NCBI GenBank assembly: GCA_965153355.1
Contig: OZ231128.1
Location: forward strand, 29,698,001-29,762,000
Length of the DNA: 64,000 nt
DNA from: Flaccisagitta enflata
Lineage: Eukaryota; Chaetognatha; Sagittoidea; Aphragmophora
Direction: 5' to 3'
Notes under the pieces: generated by a model
What the model was told of the DNA's origin: nothing
The model's input: only the letters and a program-made list of their open reading frames with translations
Database searches by the model: none
Shown: positions 21,456 to 33,423 of the stretch, in pieces
Layout of the letters: the number at the start of each line of letters is the position of its first letter
Numbering within the stretch: the stretch's first letter is position 1
Program-made: the position numbers and the translations under genes

Positions 21456-22875
21456 GAACGTTTTTTTTTCTGAAATAGAAGTCAAAAGAGACATGAAATG
21501 ATTCAACGGCACACACACGTAACAAAGTGATTTCAAAGGCTTTTTTATTTCGGGTCATTTTTTTCATGATTTTGAGGAGTAGATAGCTACTTAAAAGGTC
21601 ATCTTGAAATCTTTAGACCGTCAGTTCTATTCAATTTCTTTCGCAAGTGCCGACACACGCGAAGTTGGTCACACTATGCAATAATGACAAGGTTAGGTTA
21701 AACTGAAATCCTTTTGTTAAAACCTTGAACTACCTTCCCCTGAAAAAAATCTCATGAAATTTGTCGATTTCTAAGTTGGCTCAAAATTGTCACCAGAGTG
21801 ACAATTGTCAAAGTGTCATCAATTACAATTTACATCGCAGGGCCGACTTCCGGTTGAAACAAGAGGCTGGAATCTGTTATTTCATCTTTGTACATGTTGT
21901 CAACGTTAACCGGACTAAAGATAATAATTTGAGATGATTTTTTTCTTTTTTTTTTTTTTGGAGAACGTTTGACGCATAGTGGGTCAATCACTCTTATCAA
22001 CTGAAGAAGTTCGCAGCGTTGAGAAAAAGAAGATATGACACAGTGCGCTTTTCAAGTTTTGCTCCAATTTTCTTATTATATAATATTCGATATTAAACAT
22101 GTTCTCTTCCCTCTTCATTCAGTTTACAGATAAAACACATTAAAGACCCGTTTCAGGACTCGATTTTTAAGACAGAAAAAAGACAGACTTGAAAACATTA
22201 GTTGTGTGCGAGTCGGCAGGGGCTAAAAATGCAAAGTTTCTCTTCATTCGTGTTTAGAAAAAACTGTACATCGTTTATTTACTCAGCTTTACTTCGTGTG
22301 TGAATGAAAAATCTCTAGCCAAATTATCCGGCACATACACCCTATTTGTTGATTTTTAACTATTATATGGAAAAAACCAAGACCGTTGCTCACTGTTGCG
22401 GAAAATGTAATGAAAATCGACGCACAAATACATCCTATTATTGATGAAGTAGAAAAAGACACAGTCCTTTGACGCGTTTCATTTGAAAACTCTTCAGAAA
22501 TGAACTGAAACCAACAAAAATATTAACAGAGTTAGATAATATCACACTGAAAAGACGATCCGTATCATGTAAACGAAACAAAATCACATTTGTTTTGAAT
22601 TGAGTCACATGAGATAATATGAATTGAGTCACGCCGAAAATGAATGAAGTTGAATTCAAGATGAATTGAGTCACGAGGTAGAGCAAAAAAGTGCTTTTCA
22701 TAGAGAAACATTAAGTGTAATAAAATCTCTTGGGCACACAGAATGGAAGAGGATATTTGTATCGATGCTCAGTGGTCATTCAGAATATTGGACCAGGTGA
22801 TGGACAAGTAGAGACATCATGTCTGAGTGGATGCTCACGATTTGGACTCGTTGAGTGAACACCCATTAATGTATT
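21456..22875. other. No gene recognised
   Basis: AT-rich. GAATTGAGTCAC recurs at about 22597, 22621 and 22663. A minus-strand frame (22438-22701) comes from that repeat. Confidence 0.45.
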
Positions 22876-23027
22876 AACAAGGCCGTATACACTCTTCCCC
22901 CCCCCCCACGGGTGGACGGGGGCAGTACAGAAATAAAAACACTCACGTTTCGAAAAAGTTTCCAAGGGACGGATGGATGAACTGACCGACTGACCGACAG
23001 ACCGACCAACACGGAATGTCGCGCGTC
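22876..23027 (-). mobile_element. Family H element, decayed
   Basis: AACAAGGCCGTATACAC start, a C run, GGGTGGACGGGGGCAGTA, a (GACC)n tract and a hairpin remnant GTCGCGCGTC. Confidence 0.6.
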
Positions 23028-23404
23028 TTTGATATCAACCTTATGAAGTCCCGATGATCGCCGGCGCTTATCAGATTAATTCCAATGCAATTTAAAGGAA
23101 TCAAATCGAAGTTTGAACCGAAATTTTTTTCAAAGAGCGATGGAAGGCGGACGAGCAGGCAGCAAGTGAGTGTAATTCTCAGTGTAACTTAACCTAATTT
23201 TGGTCTAAAAAATCCTCAATAAGTAGGTTAAGTAGGCCAAGTTGGTTTATTCTAAGGTGGAGAATTGATATTGACCGTCAAAAAAAAGATAATAATAATA
23301 ATGATAATAATAACCCCTAAAAGTTTCAATTTATTAATATATCTTAAATAAATCGTTAGGGTTTATGCTTTTCATTCTCCTTGTAAAATTTCGAATCGTT
23401 TAAT

Positions 23405-24027
23405 CGGGGAAAAAGTCGAAGTCAGTCTTCGACTTTTTTACATATTCCAGAGAAATATGGTTTTATTTACTCATGGGGAAGTTGAGAAACTCAACCGAGT
23501 GATTGGGGTCTCCAAAGAAATTGATAGGGTGAGTAAATTTGATAATTCTCTTTCAATTGGCGCCAAGCAAAAATTTCTATGACAAATATCTTTCGAGTTA
23601 TGATTTTATGTAGGATTAATATAGGATTGTATTTATATTTGTTTGAGCTTGCAAGAAAACATGTTTATGAGCATATCTGCTTATCTAAGAGGATGTTTTT
23701 GAGTATTCAAGCTCAATTAGCTCATTTAGTTTTTTTTTCTAATGCAATAGAAAAATGTTTTGATTCATTTCTCAGCATGCAAATAAGAGAAAGCATATCA
23801 GTGAGCATACCAGGTAATCTGTGTGAATGATTTTGAGTATTTCAGCTTACCTAGCTTATTTGGCTCAGTCCTATTTTTCTCTCATATTCAGTGCAATCAA
23901 TACATACAATTGCTCTAGATTAATTCTAACAAATAAAAAAAAATTGCAGTGACTGAAATTAAAACTTTTTTGGAAATTAGCCAATCCTTACGACTTTTTT
24001 CCTCACGGCGACAGCCGCCATGACTGG
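23405..24027 (+). mobile_element. AAAAAGTCGAAG-hairpin element, copy 1
   Basis: Begins with a perfect hairpin AAAAAGTCGAAG-TCAGT-CTTCGACTTTTT (23409-23438) and ends TTACGACTTTTTTCCTCACG followed by GACAGCCGCCATGACTGGTA. Two internal repeats (about 23638, 23770) contain GCATATCTGC and TTTGAG. A second copy lies at 54140-55545; 24-kb and 54-kb copies match in both ends and interior. Confidence 0.75.
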
Positions 24028-24603
24028 TAGGTCACATTTTATGCCTTTATGAAAAAATGAAATTTTCATTTTTTAAGCCACCATGACATAAACAAAATGA
24101 AAATTCTATTGTTTCATAAAAGCATATTGAATGACTAATCAAATGATTGGAAATTTTACCAGGCACATGAATCTTGAATTAAGAGTTTTGAAAAACATTA
24201 ACCCTAAAGATCTATTTGAAATATGTCTATGAAATTTAAAGTATTTAGTGATTTTCACCAAAAAATTTCATGGAAAAAATTCTATTGAAGGTCAACATCA
24301 ATTCTTCACTGTGAAATATACCTACCTAAATAGTAAATACATTATAACCATTGAGGATTGTTTTTAAACCCAAATCAGGTCAAGGCCCACTGTGTACTTT
24401 ATGTCAAAATGAAATATGGACTTCGATCGATGTTCAAAGTTGAAACAACTTCGCCTTTATCACAATTTAAAAAAGGATGAAAGCCTTTCAAACTTTTTAA
24501 GCCTGAAAATGAAATAAGATTTTAGGAATCGACTCAAAGTTCAAACAGGAAATAATTTTTTTAAAATTTCGATTACCGTGAGCCCATTAGGCTTGTTAAG
24601 CTA
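24028..24603. other. No gene recognised
   Basis: AT-rich, non-coding in appearance. Confidence 0.4.
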
Positions 24604-25188
<585 letters not shown>

Positions 25189-25289
25189 CATGACTAAGCG
25201 TCTGCTTAGCTATGCGACAAACTTGTTTGTTTCATTCCGTGTTTGTTTTGATGGGACATAAAAGAAAACTTGTGAAAGGAAAACTTTTG

Positions 25290-25395
<106 letters not shown>

Positions 25396-25537
25396 CGATA
25401 ATTGAAACGAAACGAAATGATTAATGATCGTCTAAAATTCAGCAGGGAAAACATAAACCCTATGATGCTTGCTCCACCAATTCACTTAAGCCCCATGATA
25501 TGTATCAATTCTATTTCTTTTTAGTTGCATTCGTTTT

Positions 25538-25661
25538 GTTTCATTCATTCATTCATTCATTCATTCATTCATTCGTTCTTTCATTCATTCATTCATTCAT
25601 ACGTTCGTTCATTATTACGTTCACTCATTCATCCAAGATTGATTGATTGATTGATCGATCG

Positions 25662-25712
<51 letters not shown>

Positions 25713-25804
25713 TACATTCAGTCATACTTTCATTGTTTTATTTGTATTTTCATTCATTCATTCATTCATTCATTCATTCATTCATTCATTCATTCATTCA
25801 TTCA
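25538..25804. repeat. ATTC, GATT and CATT tetranucleotide arrays
   Basis: Three successive arrays: (CATT)n 25538-25630, (GATT)n 25640-25710 and (CATT)n 25752-25804. Confidence 0.95.
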
Positions 25805-26180
25805 CTAATCGCGTAGTTTCAAAGTTACATTAAGAAATAATTACGTAATTACAAAATCACATTTACATAATTGCATGATTACATTATTTCATAATTACAT
25901 AATTACATAATTACATAATAACATAATTACATAATTACATGATTACATAATTACATTATTACATTATTACAAAATTACATAATTACACAATTACATATCT
26001 ACACAATTACATATATACATCATGATATATGATATATAATAACAATTACATATGTACATCATAATATATGATATATAATAACAATTACATATGTACATCA
26101 TAATATATGATATATAATAACAATTACATATGTACATCATTTATAATGTATGATATATTATATATAATATATGATGTGAA
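25805..26180. repeat. (ATAATTAC)n-like and ATATGTACATC tandem repeats
   Basis: AATTACAT units of about 9 bp (25850-26010), then three 54-bp-class units with TACATATGTACATCATAATA. Very AT-rich; no gene. Confidence 0.85.
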
Positions 26181-26189
26181 TAAGTCGCT

Positions 26190-26400
26190 TGAGACTAGAA
26201 TAAAGGTCTCTGAGGGCGGTTTTAAGTCCTGAAAGAGCAGATTTGATCTCTGGAAGGGCAGGTTTGAGGTAGGTTTTGGGCTAAGAGTGCCTGGTTGGCG
26301 GGAATCTACGGGGGGGGGGGGGGAGACAGATGTAACGATTCACCTCTGTTTTCAACAAGACATCGACCCTTTGGTCCCCTGCCCAAGAAGGCTTTGACTC
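26190..26400. mobile_element. Decayed family M end
   Basis: Minisatellite-like GGTCTCTGAGGGCGGTTTTA units, a G run (26310-26322) and ACATCGACCCTTTGGTCCCC followed by TGCCC, matching the right terminus of family M. Confidence 0.5.
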
Positions 26401-26587
26401 GAGTAAATCTAAGTCTGTCTATGTAGCTATGAGTGGAGGTCACCACGTTCTTCAGGCCCAATGCTAAAAATATGTTGGCAAAGGAGAGACAGGGTGTGTT
26501 GTTGCGGTAATAATTTCTACCTTTGAATACCAACTTACAAATGGAAACAGAAAAGCTAAAGAGATGAGAGCTGCAGGGAAAATGTAG

Positions 26588-26589
<2 letters not shown>

Positions 26590-26651
<62 letters not shown>
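26590..26651. repeat. (GA)n microsatellite
   Basis: About 30 GA units followed by ACAGACAGAT repeats to 26705. Confidence 0.97.
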
Positions 26652-26705
26652 AGATACACAGACAGATACACAGACAGACACACAGACAGATACACAGACA
26701 GTGAG

Positions 26706-27046
26706 ACAGTCAGGCCAGTGAAAACAGACCGCCCGATCGGACTATTTAACAGATGTGGGAAAACTTTTTCAGAAGTGGATTTGCAAAAACAGAAGAGATT
26801 TAATATCAAAATGGATAAGAGAGGGATAAAACTATTTCCTTGGAAAAAAGTTTGGACACATCTTACACTTAAAAGTGTTTAGAAATGGCGAGCAAAAGAG
26901 TGAAAACAGTCCTGTTCAAAATTAGTAAAAAAATTGACACCAAACAAGTGAAGTTAAGTGACACCTTCTAAAGATATCCCTTCTTCTAGAGCAGCTTGTA
27001 CGATATGTTGGCTTTTACTAAAAGTTACTTAAAGTTTTAGAGCAGC
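26706..27046. other. No gene recognised
   Basis: AT-rich; AGAAATGGCGAGCAAAA at 26880 recurs at 27708, so sequence flanking the foldback element is itself duplicated. Confidence 0.45.
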
Positions 27047-27048
27047 TA

Positions 27049-27646
27049 CAGTACCTTCCGAGCAAACCCGGTTAAAACTGGAGGATTAATTTTTGTTACT
27101 TTAATTTCATTTCCCAAACTTCATTTTTTGCATCAACCTATTAAAAGATACTTATTTGGAACATATTTGGCTGTCAAAAATAACTCGTGAAATTGAAGTG
27201 CATGAAGATCAATATTGAGTGTTCAACCAGGATTGATTGACAGAAAATTCTTTATCCTAGACTACAAGAACAGCTCAGTCGAACATTATTTCAGATTTTG
27301 CCGCATTTACAGTTTTAAAGGACAATTGTCCTAAATTATTTTGAGACAATTGTCCTTAAAAACTTTAAATGGCTGTAAAATCTGAAATAATTATCTGACT
27401 GAGCTGTTTTTGTAGTCTAGGGTAGGTAAAATTTTCTGCCAAATCCAATGATCTGGGTTAGAACACTCAATATTGATGTCTTCATGCACTTTGATTTCAC
27501 GAGTTATTTTTTTTGAAAGTCAAATATGTTCAAGGAATTAAGTATCTTTTAATTAAGTTATGTTCAAAAAATGAAGTTTGGGAAATGAAATTAAAGTAAC
27601 AAAAATTAATCCTCCAGTTTTAGCCGGGTTTGCTCGGAAGGTACTG
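27049..27646. mobile_element. 598-bp foldback MITE with TA TSD
   Basis: Ends CAGTACCTTCCGAGCAAACC and its complement, flanked by TA at 27047-27048 and 27647-27648. The arms are about 280 bp each and meet near GGACAATTGTCC. No coding capacity; TA duplication and CAG ends suggest Tc1/mariner-type mobilisation. Confidence 0.9.
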
Positions 27647-27648
27647 TA

Positions 27649-28048
27649 CTAAGTTGTTTATCTTTGTAAGCAAATAAATCTACATAAAAAATCGCAATCT
27701 GCTTTCAGAAATGGCGAGCAAAACGGTGGAACTTTTTACAGATTGATAGGTATGGAAAATTTGCACACAAATAATAGAAAATTGTCAAGAGACATGACTA
27801 ATGACCATAGATAAAACATTTTAAAAAAAGGTTATGGTACCATGACTGCAAAACCGAAATTTTTCACTCATGTAGCAGAAAGTTTTGTGCTAAATGTTTG
27901 AATGGCGACACAGATTTGATAGACCGTATAGGAAAATATGGTGGAATAAACTTCTAGTTTGTAGCAGATCTTAGTTATATTACTGTGTATTGTGGTTTAC
28001 CACTGACAAATATATTATCATTCATATAATGTTTGTTAAATATTTGAT
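27649..28048. other. No gene recognised
   Basis: AT-rich sequence with no supported feature. Confidence 0.4.
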
Positions 28049-28258
28049 AACAAGGCCGGATACACGGCTACCCCAGTCGCGTGCGGGTGGGCAGGGGCCA
28101 TAATTGAGGTCACCAGATCATTTTGGGCAGGAGCAGTGAGGCCAAAAATCACAAAAACCCAAAAAAAGTAAAGTGTGATGGACGGACCTACGGACTGACG
28201 GACGGACCGATGGACCGACAAATGGGGTGTAGAGTCGCGTAGCACGCGACTGAAAAAA
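28049..28258 (-). mobile_element. Family H subfamily A element, full length
   Basis: The cleanest reference copy: AACAAGGCCGGATACACGGC, CCCAGTCGCGTGCGGGTGGG, TTTGGGCAGGAGCAGTGAGG, AAAAAAAGTAAAGTGTGATG, a (GGACC/GACGG) tract, GGGGTGTAGAGTCGCGTAGC and GCGACTGAAAAA. 210 bp. Confidence 0.92.
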
Positions 28259-28465
28259 TCCTATCATTCTCCAGGTGTGTCCAAATTATTTTCTTAGGTA
28301 GTAATAAAAGTGAAATTCACTCAAAATATTAGATCCAACAGTAAGAAACGGAGTCTCTGGACTAAGGAGATAGGGAGAAAATAGAAGCAGATCGCTCTAG
28401 CGTCATATGGGCAGCAGTTCCCGTTGCCTCATTGATGTTTTTAGTAAATTTGATTTTGAGGTAAT

Positions 28466-28666
28466 GGGGCTACAGCCCTAGAGGGGCCAATGACTTATTA
28501 ATCCTTAAAGGGCAATTTTGTTCCAGCTTTGGTTAGTAGTAATTACATAATACAAATCAAAGTTCTAATTAAGAGGCATAGAATGGCATGGGGGGGACTT
28601 GAGAAAAAAAATGAAATTGCCCTACGTGGAATCATAGGTCATCGGCTCCTCCGGAGTCGCTGCCCC
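28466..28666. mobile_element. Family M relic without minisatellite
   Basis: Left end GGGCTACAGCCCTAGAGGGG and right end TCATAGGTCATCGGCTCCTC followed by CGGAGTCGCTGCCCCC are inverted partners; the interior is short and unrelated. Confidence 0.6.
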
Positions 28667-29255
28667 CGAAAAAAGGGGGGAGGCGCACAAAGAAGGAACA
28701 AGACGATGGGAGGAGAAAGAGTAGAACACTGAGAGAATATACACAACACTGAGAGAGAATATACACACCTCTACAAAAACATTCACACTCGAGTTTTGTT
28801 ATGAGTAAGATGAGTCCACCAGAGAGGAGGAAAACGCATATATCAAAGAGAACAAGGTCGCAACATGACCAAACCGCGGATCATCACTCATTAGCGTTAA
28901 TCGTAGACTGTAAAAGTGCACTTTTTTGGTTGTTCTAAACAGGGTTATTTCAAAGCCACGAAAAAGTTAATCATTCTGGATTGTAACTGTCACAAGAGAC
29001 TATCAAATCAAAACAATATGTGGGGGAGAAAAAGCCCAAACCTTTAAAAGACAAAACCTCTTCTATGTACGCGGTGACGTTTTTGAAAACATTTCGGCTC
29101 TTGAAAGTAAACCTTGGAAAGAGAAAAAAAGTTGAAACACGTTTTGGGCAAGAAGGGACTGAGGGTTGGGCGGGAAGGAAATATGAGACAAGGAACTGGG
29201 GGAGGGAAAGGGGAAGGGCGGGAAGAGGTGGCGTTTCCCTCAGGATCTTGGTCTG
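28667..29255. other. No gene recognised
   Basis: G/A-rich between 29140 and 29235. Frames on both strands lack recognisable domains. Confidence 0.4.
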
Positions 29256-29260
29256 GGCGG

Positions 29261-29267
29261 TATAAAA
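29261..29267 (+). promoter_or_regulatory. TATA box (candidate)
   Basis: TATAAAA preceded by GGGCGG, 31 bp upstream of an ATG with a 68-codon frame. Suggestive only. Confidence 0.3.
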
Positions 29268-29297
29268 CGTAGTTTTGTTACTATACATCGCTACCGT

Positions 29298-29321
29298 ATG
29301 GTGGATGGCGGTGAAGGCGGT

Positions 29322-29356
<35 letters not shown>

Positions 29357-29504
29357 TGGTGGCGGTGGCGGTGATAACGACACGGCCGCGGCTGTAGTGA
29401 AAGAGCAAGAGTTGGAAGAAGAGGAGGAGGAGGGAGGAAAGGATGAGGTAGAGGTGGTTGAGGGTGGGTCGAGCATGATTCAACGGCATAAAAGGAAAGC
29501 GTGA
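29298..29504 (+). CDS. Gly-rich/acidic low-complexity ORF (doubtful)
   Basis: 68 residues: MVDGGEG, a run of about 18 glycines from a GGT/GGC repeat, then DNDTAAAVVKEQ, a Glu run and a basic end RHKRKA. It follows a TATAAAA. Could be a real small protein or first exon; could equally be translation of a trinucleotide repeat. The other strand gives Pro/Ser-rich frames. Confidence 0.2.
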
Positions 29505-29727
29505 GAAGCCGGAAGTTGGTTCCATTTGTCTCTTTTAACTCGTTTTTTATGTCATGGTATTCCCTCGTGCAAAAGCCCATCGCGCCTCCGCACCGACGCC
29601 GACTCAGCCGACTCAGCCGACGAACCGTTTACATGGACAAAAGACATCGGGACAACCGCAAAGCGAAGGTTTAGAATCTGAGATTCCGAGGATGAATATA
29701 TTGTATTTACGTCGATGAGGGGTTATG

Positions 29728-29806
29728 GAAACAGGGCCGGATACACGACTTAAGGAAAAACAAGGCCAACACCTATAAGTCATGTGCGCGTGCGGGGTCT
29801 ATCCTT
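29728..29806 (-). mobile_element. Two family H end fragments
   Basis: CAGGGCCGGATACACGACTT (subfamily A end) then AACAAGGCCAACACCTATAA (subfamily D end), without cores. Confidence 0.6.
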
Positions 29807-29937
29807 TCCTCCATTGTACATAAGACTATCTCACATTCTGCCCTCTGCTTATTCTGCTCTTCATCTTTTCTTTTGTCGTCTAACTTATCAAATAAGATTG
29901 CATAAGTACGAAAAAAACCATCCACTGATATATATAC

Positions 29938-30512
29938 AGTAGATTCCGTCAAGACTTGAGATAACGGGGGCAGGTATTATGGAAAGACAAATGACGTCAG
30001 GGGAGTGATATTTGGAGTAAAGAATAATAAAAGGATGTTTTATTACCCATGATAGCTGGTTGCCATGGAAACACATTTCCATGTATACTCGCAAAAATAT
30101 CAGTATTTTGAGAAATTTTTTAAAAAGAATATTGCTTAACATTAAATTTGCAATAACTTTCCCACAGTATGTTCTGTAAGAATATCGCTCGATTGGCCGT
30201 TGCTAGGGAGCGTAACTATTAGCTTGTACCAAAATGACAATAAACAATAGTAGTTCTTGTTGTGGGGCTGTCTTGGGCTTCTAATGACATCAATTTCAGT
30301 TTGAAAATTTTGCATCTTGCTGGCCGTTACGCCGGTTGCATCCCGGAAATACGCCAAATCATGCCTTTGCCCCCACCTCTCAATGTTCCTTTGCAAAAAC
30401 CTGACTGAACGAGCCCATGCGCAACTTTCTACGCGCGCGGGAACCTTTTTTAGGGCGCTGTCAAAGATGTGAGGGTTGAATGTGACTGGGACGCTGTTTC
30501 GTAGAGATGACA
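29938..30512 (+). mobile_element. Palindromic-family repeat, copy 1 (single arm)
   Basis: Starts GTAGATTCCGTCAAGACTTG, contains GATAGCTGGTTGCCATGGAA and GGCCGTTGCTAGGGAGCGTA, then TTTGCAAAAACCTGACTGAA. The same sequence recurs inverted at 33424-34425 and in 35308-35947. Its minus strand gives a frame (30142-30513) similar to a plus-strand frame in the second copy. Confidence 0.75.
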
Positions 30513-30745
30513 ATCACTTGCATATAGAGATAGCATACTGGCCCAGTATCAATCATAACTCCATCTCTCCAAATGATAAGATATAGTGTTCTAATGAATG
30601 AATCCAAGCTTGGATAAACCTGGATCGACCTTTCTCATCATGATCATGTCGCTGGAGGCGAGGCTAATTAAATGTGAAAAATTTTCATAATTTTTAAATC
30701 TTCATGAATCCATAATTTGTCTCCAAATAGAGGGGGCTTATTCAA
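30513..30745. other. No feature recognised
   Basis: Short AT-rich stretch. Confidence 0.4.
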
Positions 30746-30749
30746 CGCA

Positions 30750-30830
30750 TTTTTAGTTGCGTGCTACGCGACTCTACAAGCCACTTTTTGGTCCGTTGGT
30801 CTGTCAGTTGGTTGGTTTGCCACAAACTAA
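30750..30830 (+). mobile_element. Family H head fragment
   Basis: TTTTTAGTTGCGTGCTACGC, CTACAAGCCACTTTTTGGTC and a GTTGGTCTGTCAGTTGG tract. Tail missing. Confidence 0.7.
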
Positions 30831-31245
30831 AAGGCGTTTAAAAAAATTGGTCAAGTGGTTACCAAGTAAATTAAAAAGAAGGCTTTTTTTTCTTACATGG
30901 TTTATAGCAACTCCGTGTAAGCTTATGTACGCAAGAAATGGCCTTCCTGGTCAAGATAGATCCAAAGTATGATGCATCGGGGCCTAAAAGCCGCGTGGCA
31001 AGACCTGGTGACCTACAAATGACCACTTAACAGCCTATATTTTACAAAATATAATACAGAAAATTTTTGATTCTTCATATATAAAACATAACTCATCTTC
31101 TAATTGGAGGAAAAACATGCCATTAGACTCATTTTAGAAAAAAAATCTTAGTAGTTTATCTGTACAAAATTTCAACTCAATCGGTCAATTAGTTGCCGAG
31201 AAAATTGAATTTCGTTTTCAAAAAAAGGTTTTAAATCAGGAATAT

Positions 31246-31386
31246 TTTTAGTCGCGTGCACGCGACTCTACAACCCGCTCTGTCCATTGGTTGGTCGGTT
31301 GGTAACAATGTGCTTTTTTGGCGTTTACGGGTGGTTTCAGGGTTACAGCACGCAACTTGGCTAGCCTTGTATCTGGCCTTGTTTTT
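31246..31386 (+). mobile_element. Family H subfamily A element, short
   Basis: TTTTTAGTCGCGTGCACGCG, a GGTTGGTCGGTTGG tract, a reduced core and GTATCTGGCCTTGTTTTT; the subterminal motif of the tail is degraded. Confidence 0.7.
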
Positions 31387-31620
31387 CAATTTCACCTCTT
31401 ACAACTCCACGTATGCGCGTGTACGCAGGTTTTGGCTCTCATGGCTATGATTGCTTTGAAGTATAATACATGGGGGTCTAAAAGCTGTGTGGCGAGCCGA
31501 GACAACCCGTAAATGACCCGCTCTACACCTTATCATTCACCATCAAGTCAAAATTTTCACAAAATAGAATACACGAAATTTTAAAATCTTCATGAAATCT
31601 TTACTCCCTCTAATTGAAGA

Positions 31621-31820
31621 AAACAAGGCCGGATATACGGCTACCCAAGTCGCGTGCGGGTGGGCAGTGGCCATATTTGATGTCAATAGACCATTTTGGC
31701 AAGAGCAGTCGGGTCAAAAAAATAAAATCATAAAAAAAGTGAAATGTGACCAACCGACCAACCAACCAACCAACCAACGGACAAAGCAGATTGTAGAGTC
31801 GCGTGCATGCGACCAAAAAT
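31621..31820 (-). mobile_element. Family H subfamily A element
   Basis: AACAAGGCCGGATATACGGC, AAGTCGCGTGCGGGTGGGCA, AAAAAAAGTGAAATGTGACC, a (CAAC)n tract and TAGAGTCGCGTGCATGCGAC. Complete. Confidence 0.88.
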
Positions 31821-31980
31821 TCGGGACTGCACTCATTTGACGGCAATTTTTTAAAAGTTTATCTGTACTAAATTTCAGGCCTGTCTATAATTGATTTGGA
31901 GATGGGGAGGGAAATCAAAGGGGGGGGGGAAGACAAGAAAAAGGTAATTTGGGAAATATTAATTTTTGCAGTACCAAATA

Positions 31981-32140
31981 AAACAAGGCCGGATACACGG
32001 CAATCCAGTCGCGGACAGTTGCGCAGGAGCAGTAATGCGAAAACTGCTCAGAATTCAAAAATGTGACAGACGGACGGACGGACGGATATACTGACCGATC
32101 TACCGACACGGCAAGGTGTTGAGTCGCATGTCCACGACTA
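31981..32140 (-). mobile_element. Family H, subfamily B-like, compact
   Basis: AACAAGGCCGGATACACGGC, CAGTCGCGGACAGTTGCGCA, TTCAAAAATGTGACAGACGG, a tract, and the hairpin GAGTCGCATGTCCACGACTA. Partner of the copy at 32515. Confidence 0.8.
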
Positions 32141-32261
32141 AGAACTGATTTGTAAAACACACTATTCCAACTTCAACTACCGGTACATGTTTTAATGCTT
32201 TCTGAGGAAGAAAATCATGGATTGTAAAAAGCGGTGCAAAACATTGCAGGGAAGAAAATCA

Positions 32262-32467
32262 AACAAGGCCGGATACATGGCTACCCTAGTCGCGTGTGAG
32301 TGGGCAGGAGCAGTGCTGGAGAAGGTCACTAGGGCATCTGGGCAAAGAAGTAAAAATGGGACCGACCGGCCGATCGACCAACCTACCGACCAACCAACCG
32401 ACCAACCAACCAACCAACTGACGGACCTACATAGTGGGGTGTAGAGTCGCGTAGCACGCGACTAAAA
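32262..32467 (-). mobile_element. Family H subfamily A element
   Basis: AACAAGGCCGGATACATGGC, TAGTCGCGTGTGAGTGGGCA, an ACCAACCAACCGACC tract, GGGGTGTAGAGTCGCGTAGC and GCGACTAAAAA. Complete. Confidence 0.9.
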
Positions 32468-32514
32468 AAAGAAGGGGGATCAAAAGCGACTTAATTCTTT
32501 ACACCCCTGTCAAT

Positions 32515-32682
32515 TTTTAGTCGCGAACACGCGACTCTACACCTTGTCGTGTTGGACGGTAGGTCTGTCAGTAGATTGGTCGGTATGTCCGTCCATCACA
32601 TTTTTGAATTCTGAGCGGTTTTCGCATTACTGCTCCTGCCCAACCGTCTGCGACTGTATTGCCGTGTATCCAGGCTTGTTTT
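32515..32682 (+). mobile_element. Family H, subfamily B-like, compact
   Basis: TTTTTAGTCGCGAACACGCG, a GGTAGGTCTGTCAGTAG tract, CACATTTTTGAATTCTGAGC, and the tail CCGTCTGCGACTGTATTGCC with GTATCCAGGCTTGTT. Confidence 0.85.
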
Positions 32683-33122
32683 TTCTTCAATTTTAACTCC
32701 ATGTACCCCCGTGTTTGCGGGAAATGGCTCTCCTGGTCAGGATATATGTAAGTATGATGCATTATGGTTTAAAAGCCCCATGGCGAGCCGTGGCGATATA
32801 CAACTGACCACCTAACACCGGGTCTGTTTCTACTTGTGACAACTGCGTTTTTAACAAGCCACTTGATTGGTAACTGCATTGTACGCTCGCACTGCTCACT
32901 GCTCACCCCGCTCTCTCCACAGCGCTACACTCACTCCATTTACAGGCTCGCTCAATACCTTGTGGGAACATAGAAATTCATGTGTTCATGCTGAAAATAG
33001 TAGGAACAATCGAGATTGACGTTGTTACTGGAAACACACACACCTTTCAACTCACCAGCGTTCATGTATGTTTCTTTTTTAGTTCTTTTTGATATTTTAA
33101 TTTTGTACAAAAATGTTTTAAC
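32683..33122. other. No gene recognised
   Basis: Ordinary sequence with no supported feature. Confidence 0.4.
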
Positions 33123-33212
33123 CAGGCCTGTATATAATTGAGTCCCCCCCGTGGGAGTAGAAATTAAAGGCAGGGGGGGGGATCAAAAGCGACTTAATTA
33201 TATACACCCCTG
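33123..33212. mobile_element. CAGGCCTGT MITE, 90 bp
   Basis: CAGGCCTGTATATAATTGAG and the inverted end ACTTAATTATATACACCCCT flank C and G runs. Same family as 31876-32510. Confidence 0.65.
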
Positions 33213-33423
33213 GATTTAACTGAAGGCTTTAAAACCAGCCCAATAAAATTGAAAAGGAATAATCTGATAATTTAAATATGATGCAAATTCCTCAATACTG
33301 TCAGTCAAAAACCAAGTAATGTCTATATATAAACAGTCAAAAAGACACAGAAAGAAAAACTGACAGATAGATTCATAAGCGGACAAGTAAAAGAACGGTA
33401 CAACAGATTTGCAAGAAGCAGAA

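Larger units (their letters stand above)
31876..32510. mobile_element. CAGGCCTGT MITE split by two family H insertions
   Basis: Left end CAGGCCTGTCTATAATTGAT (31876) and right end AAAGCGACTTAATTCTTTAC followed by ACCCCTG (32510) match the intact 90-bp copy at 33123-33212. Two family H elements lie between. Confidence 0.6.

Noticed and set aside
25538-26180. Regular arrays resembling a CRISPR or satellite
   Set aside because: Simple tetranucleotides and AT-rich tandem repeats without unique spacers; the genome is eukaryotic.
28971-29525. 184-residue minus-strand frame with hydrophobic stretches
   Set aside because: Overlaps the GGT/GGC repeat, low complexity, and has no domain or splice context.
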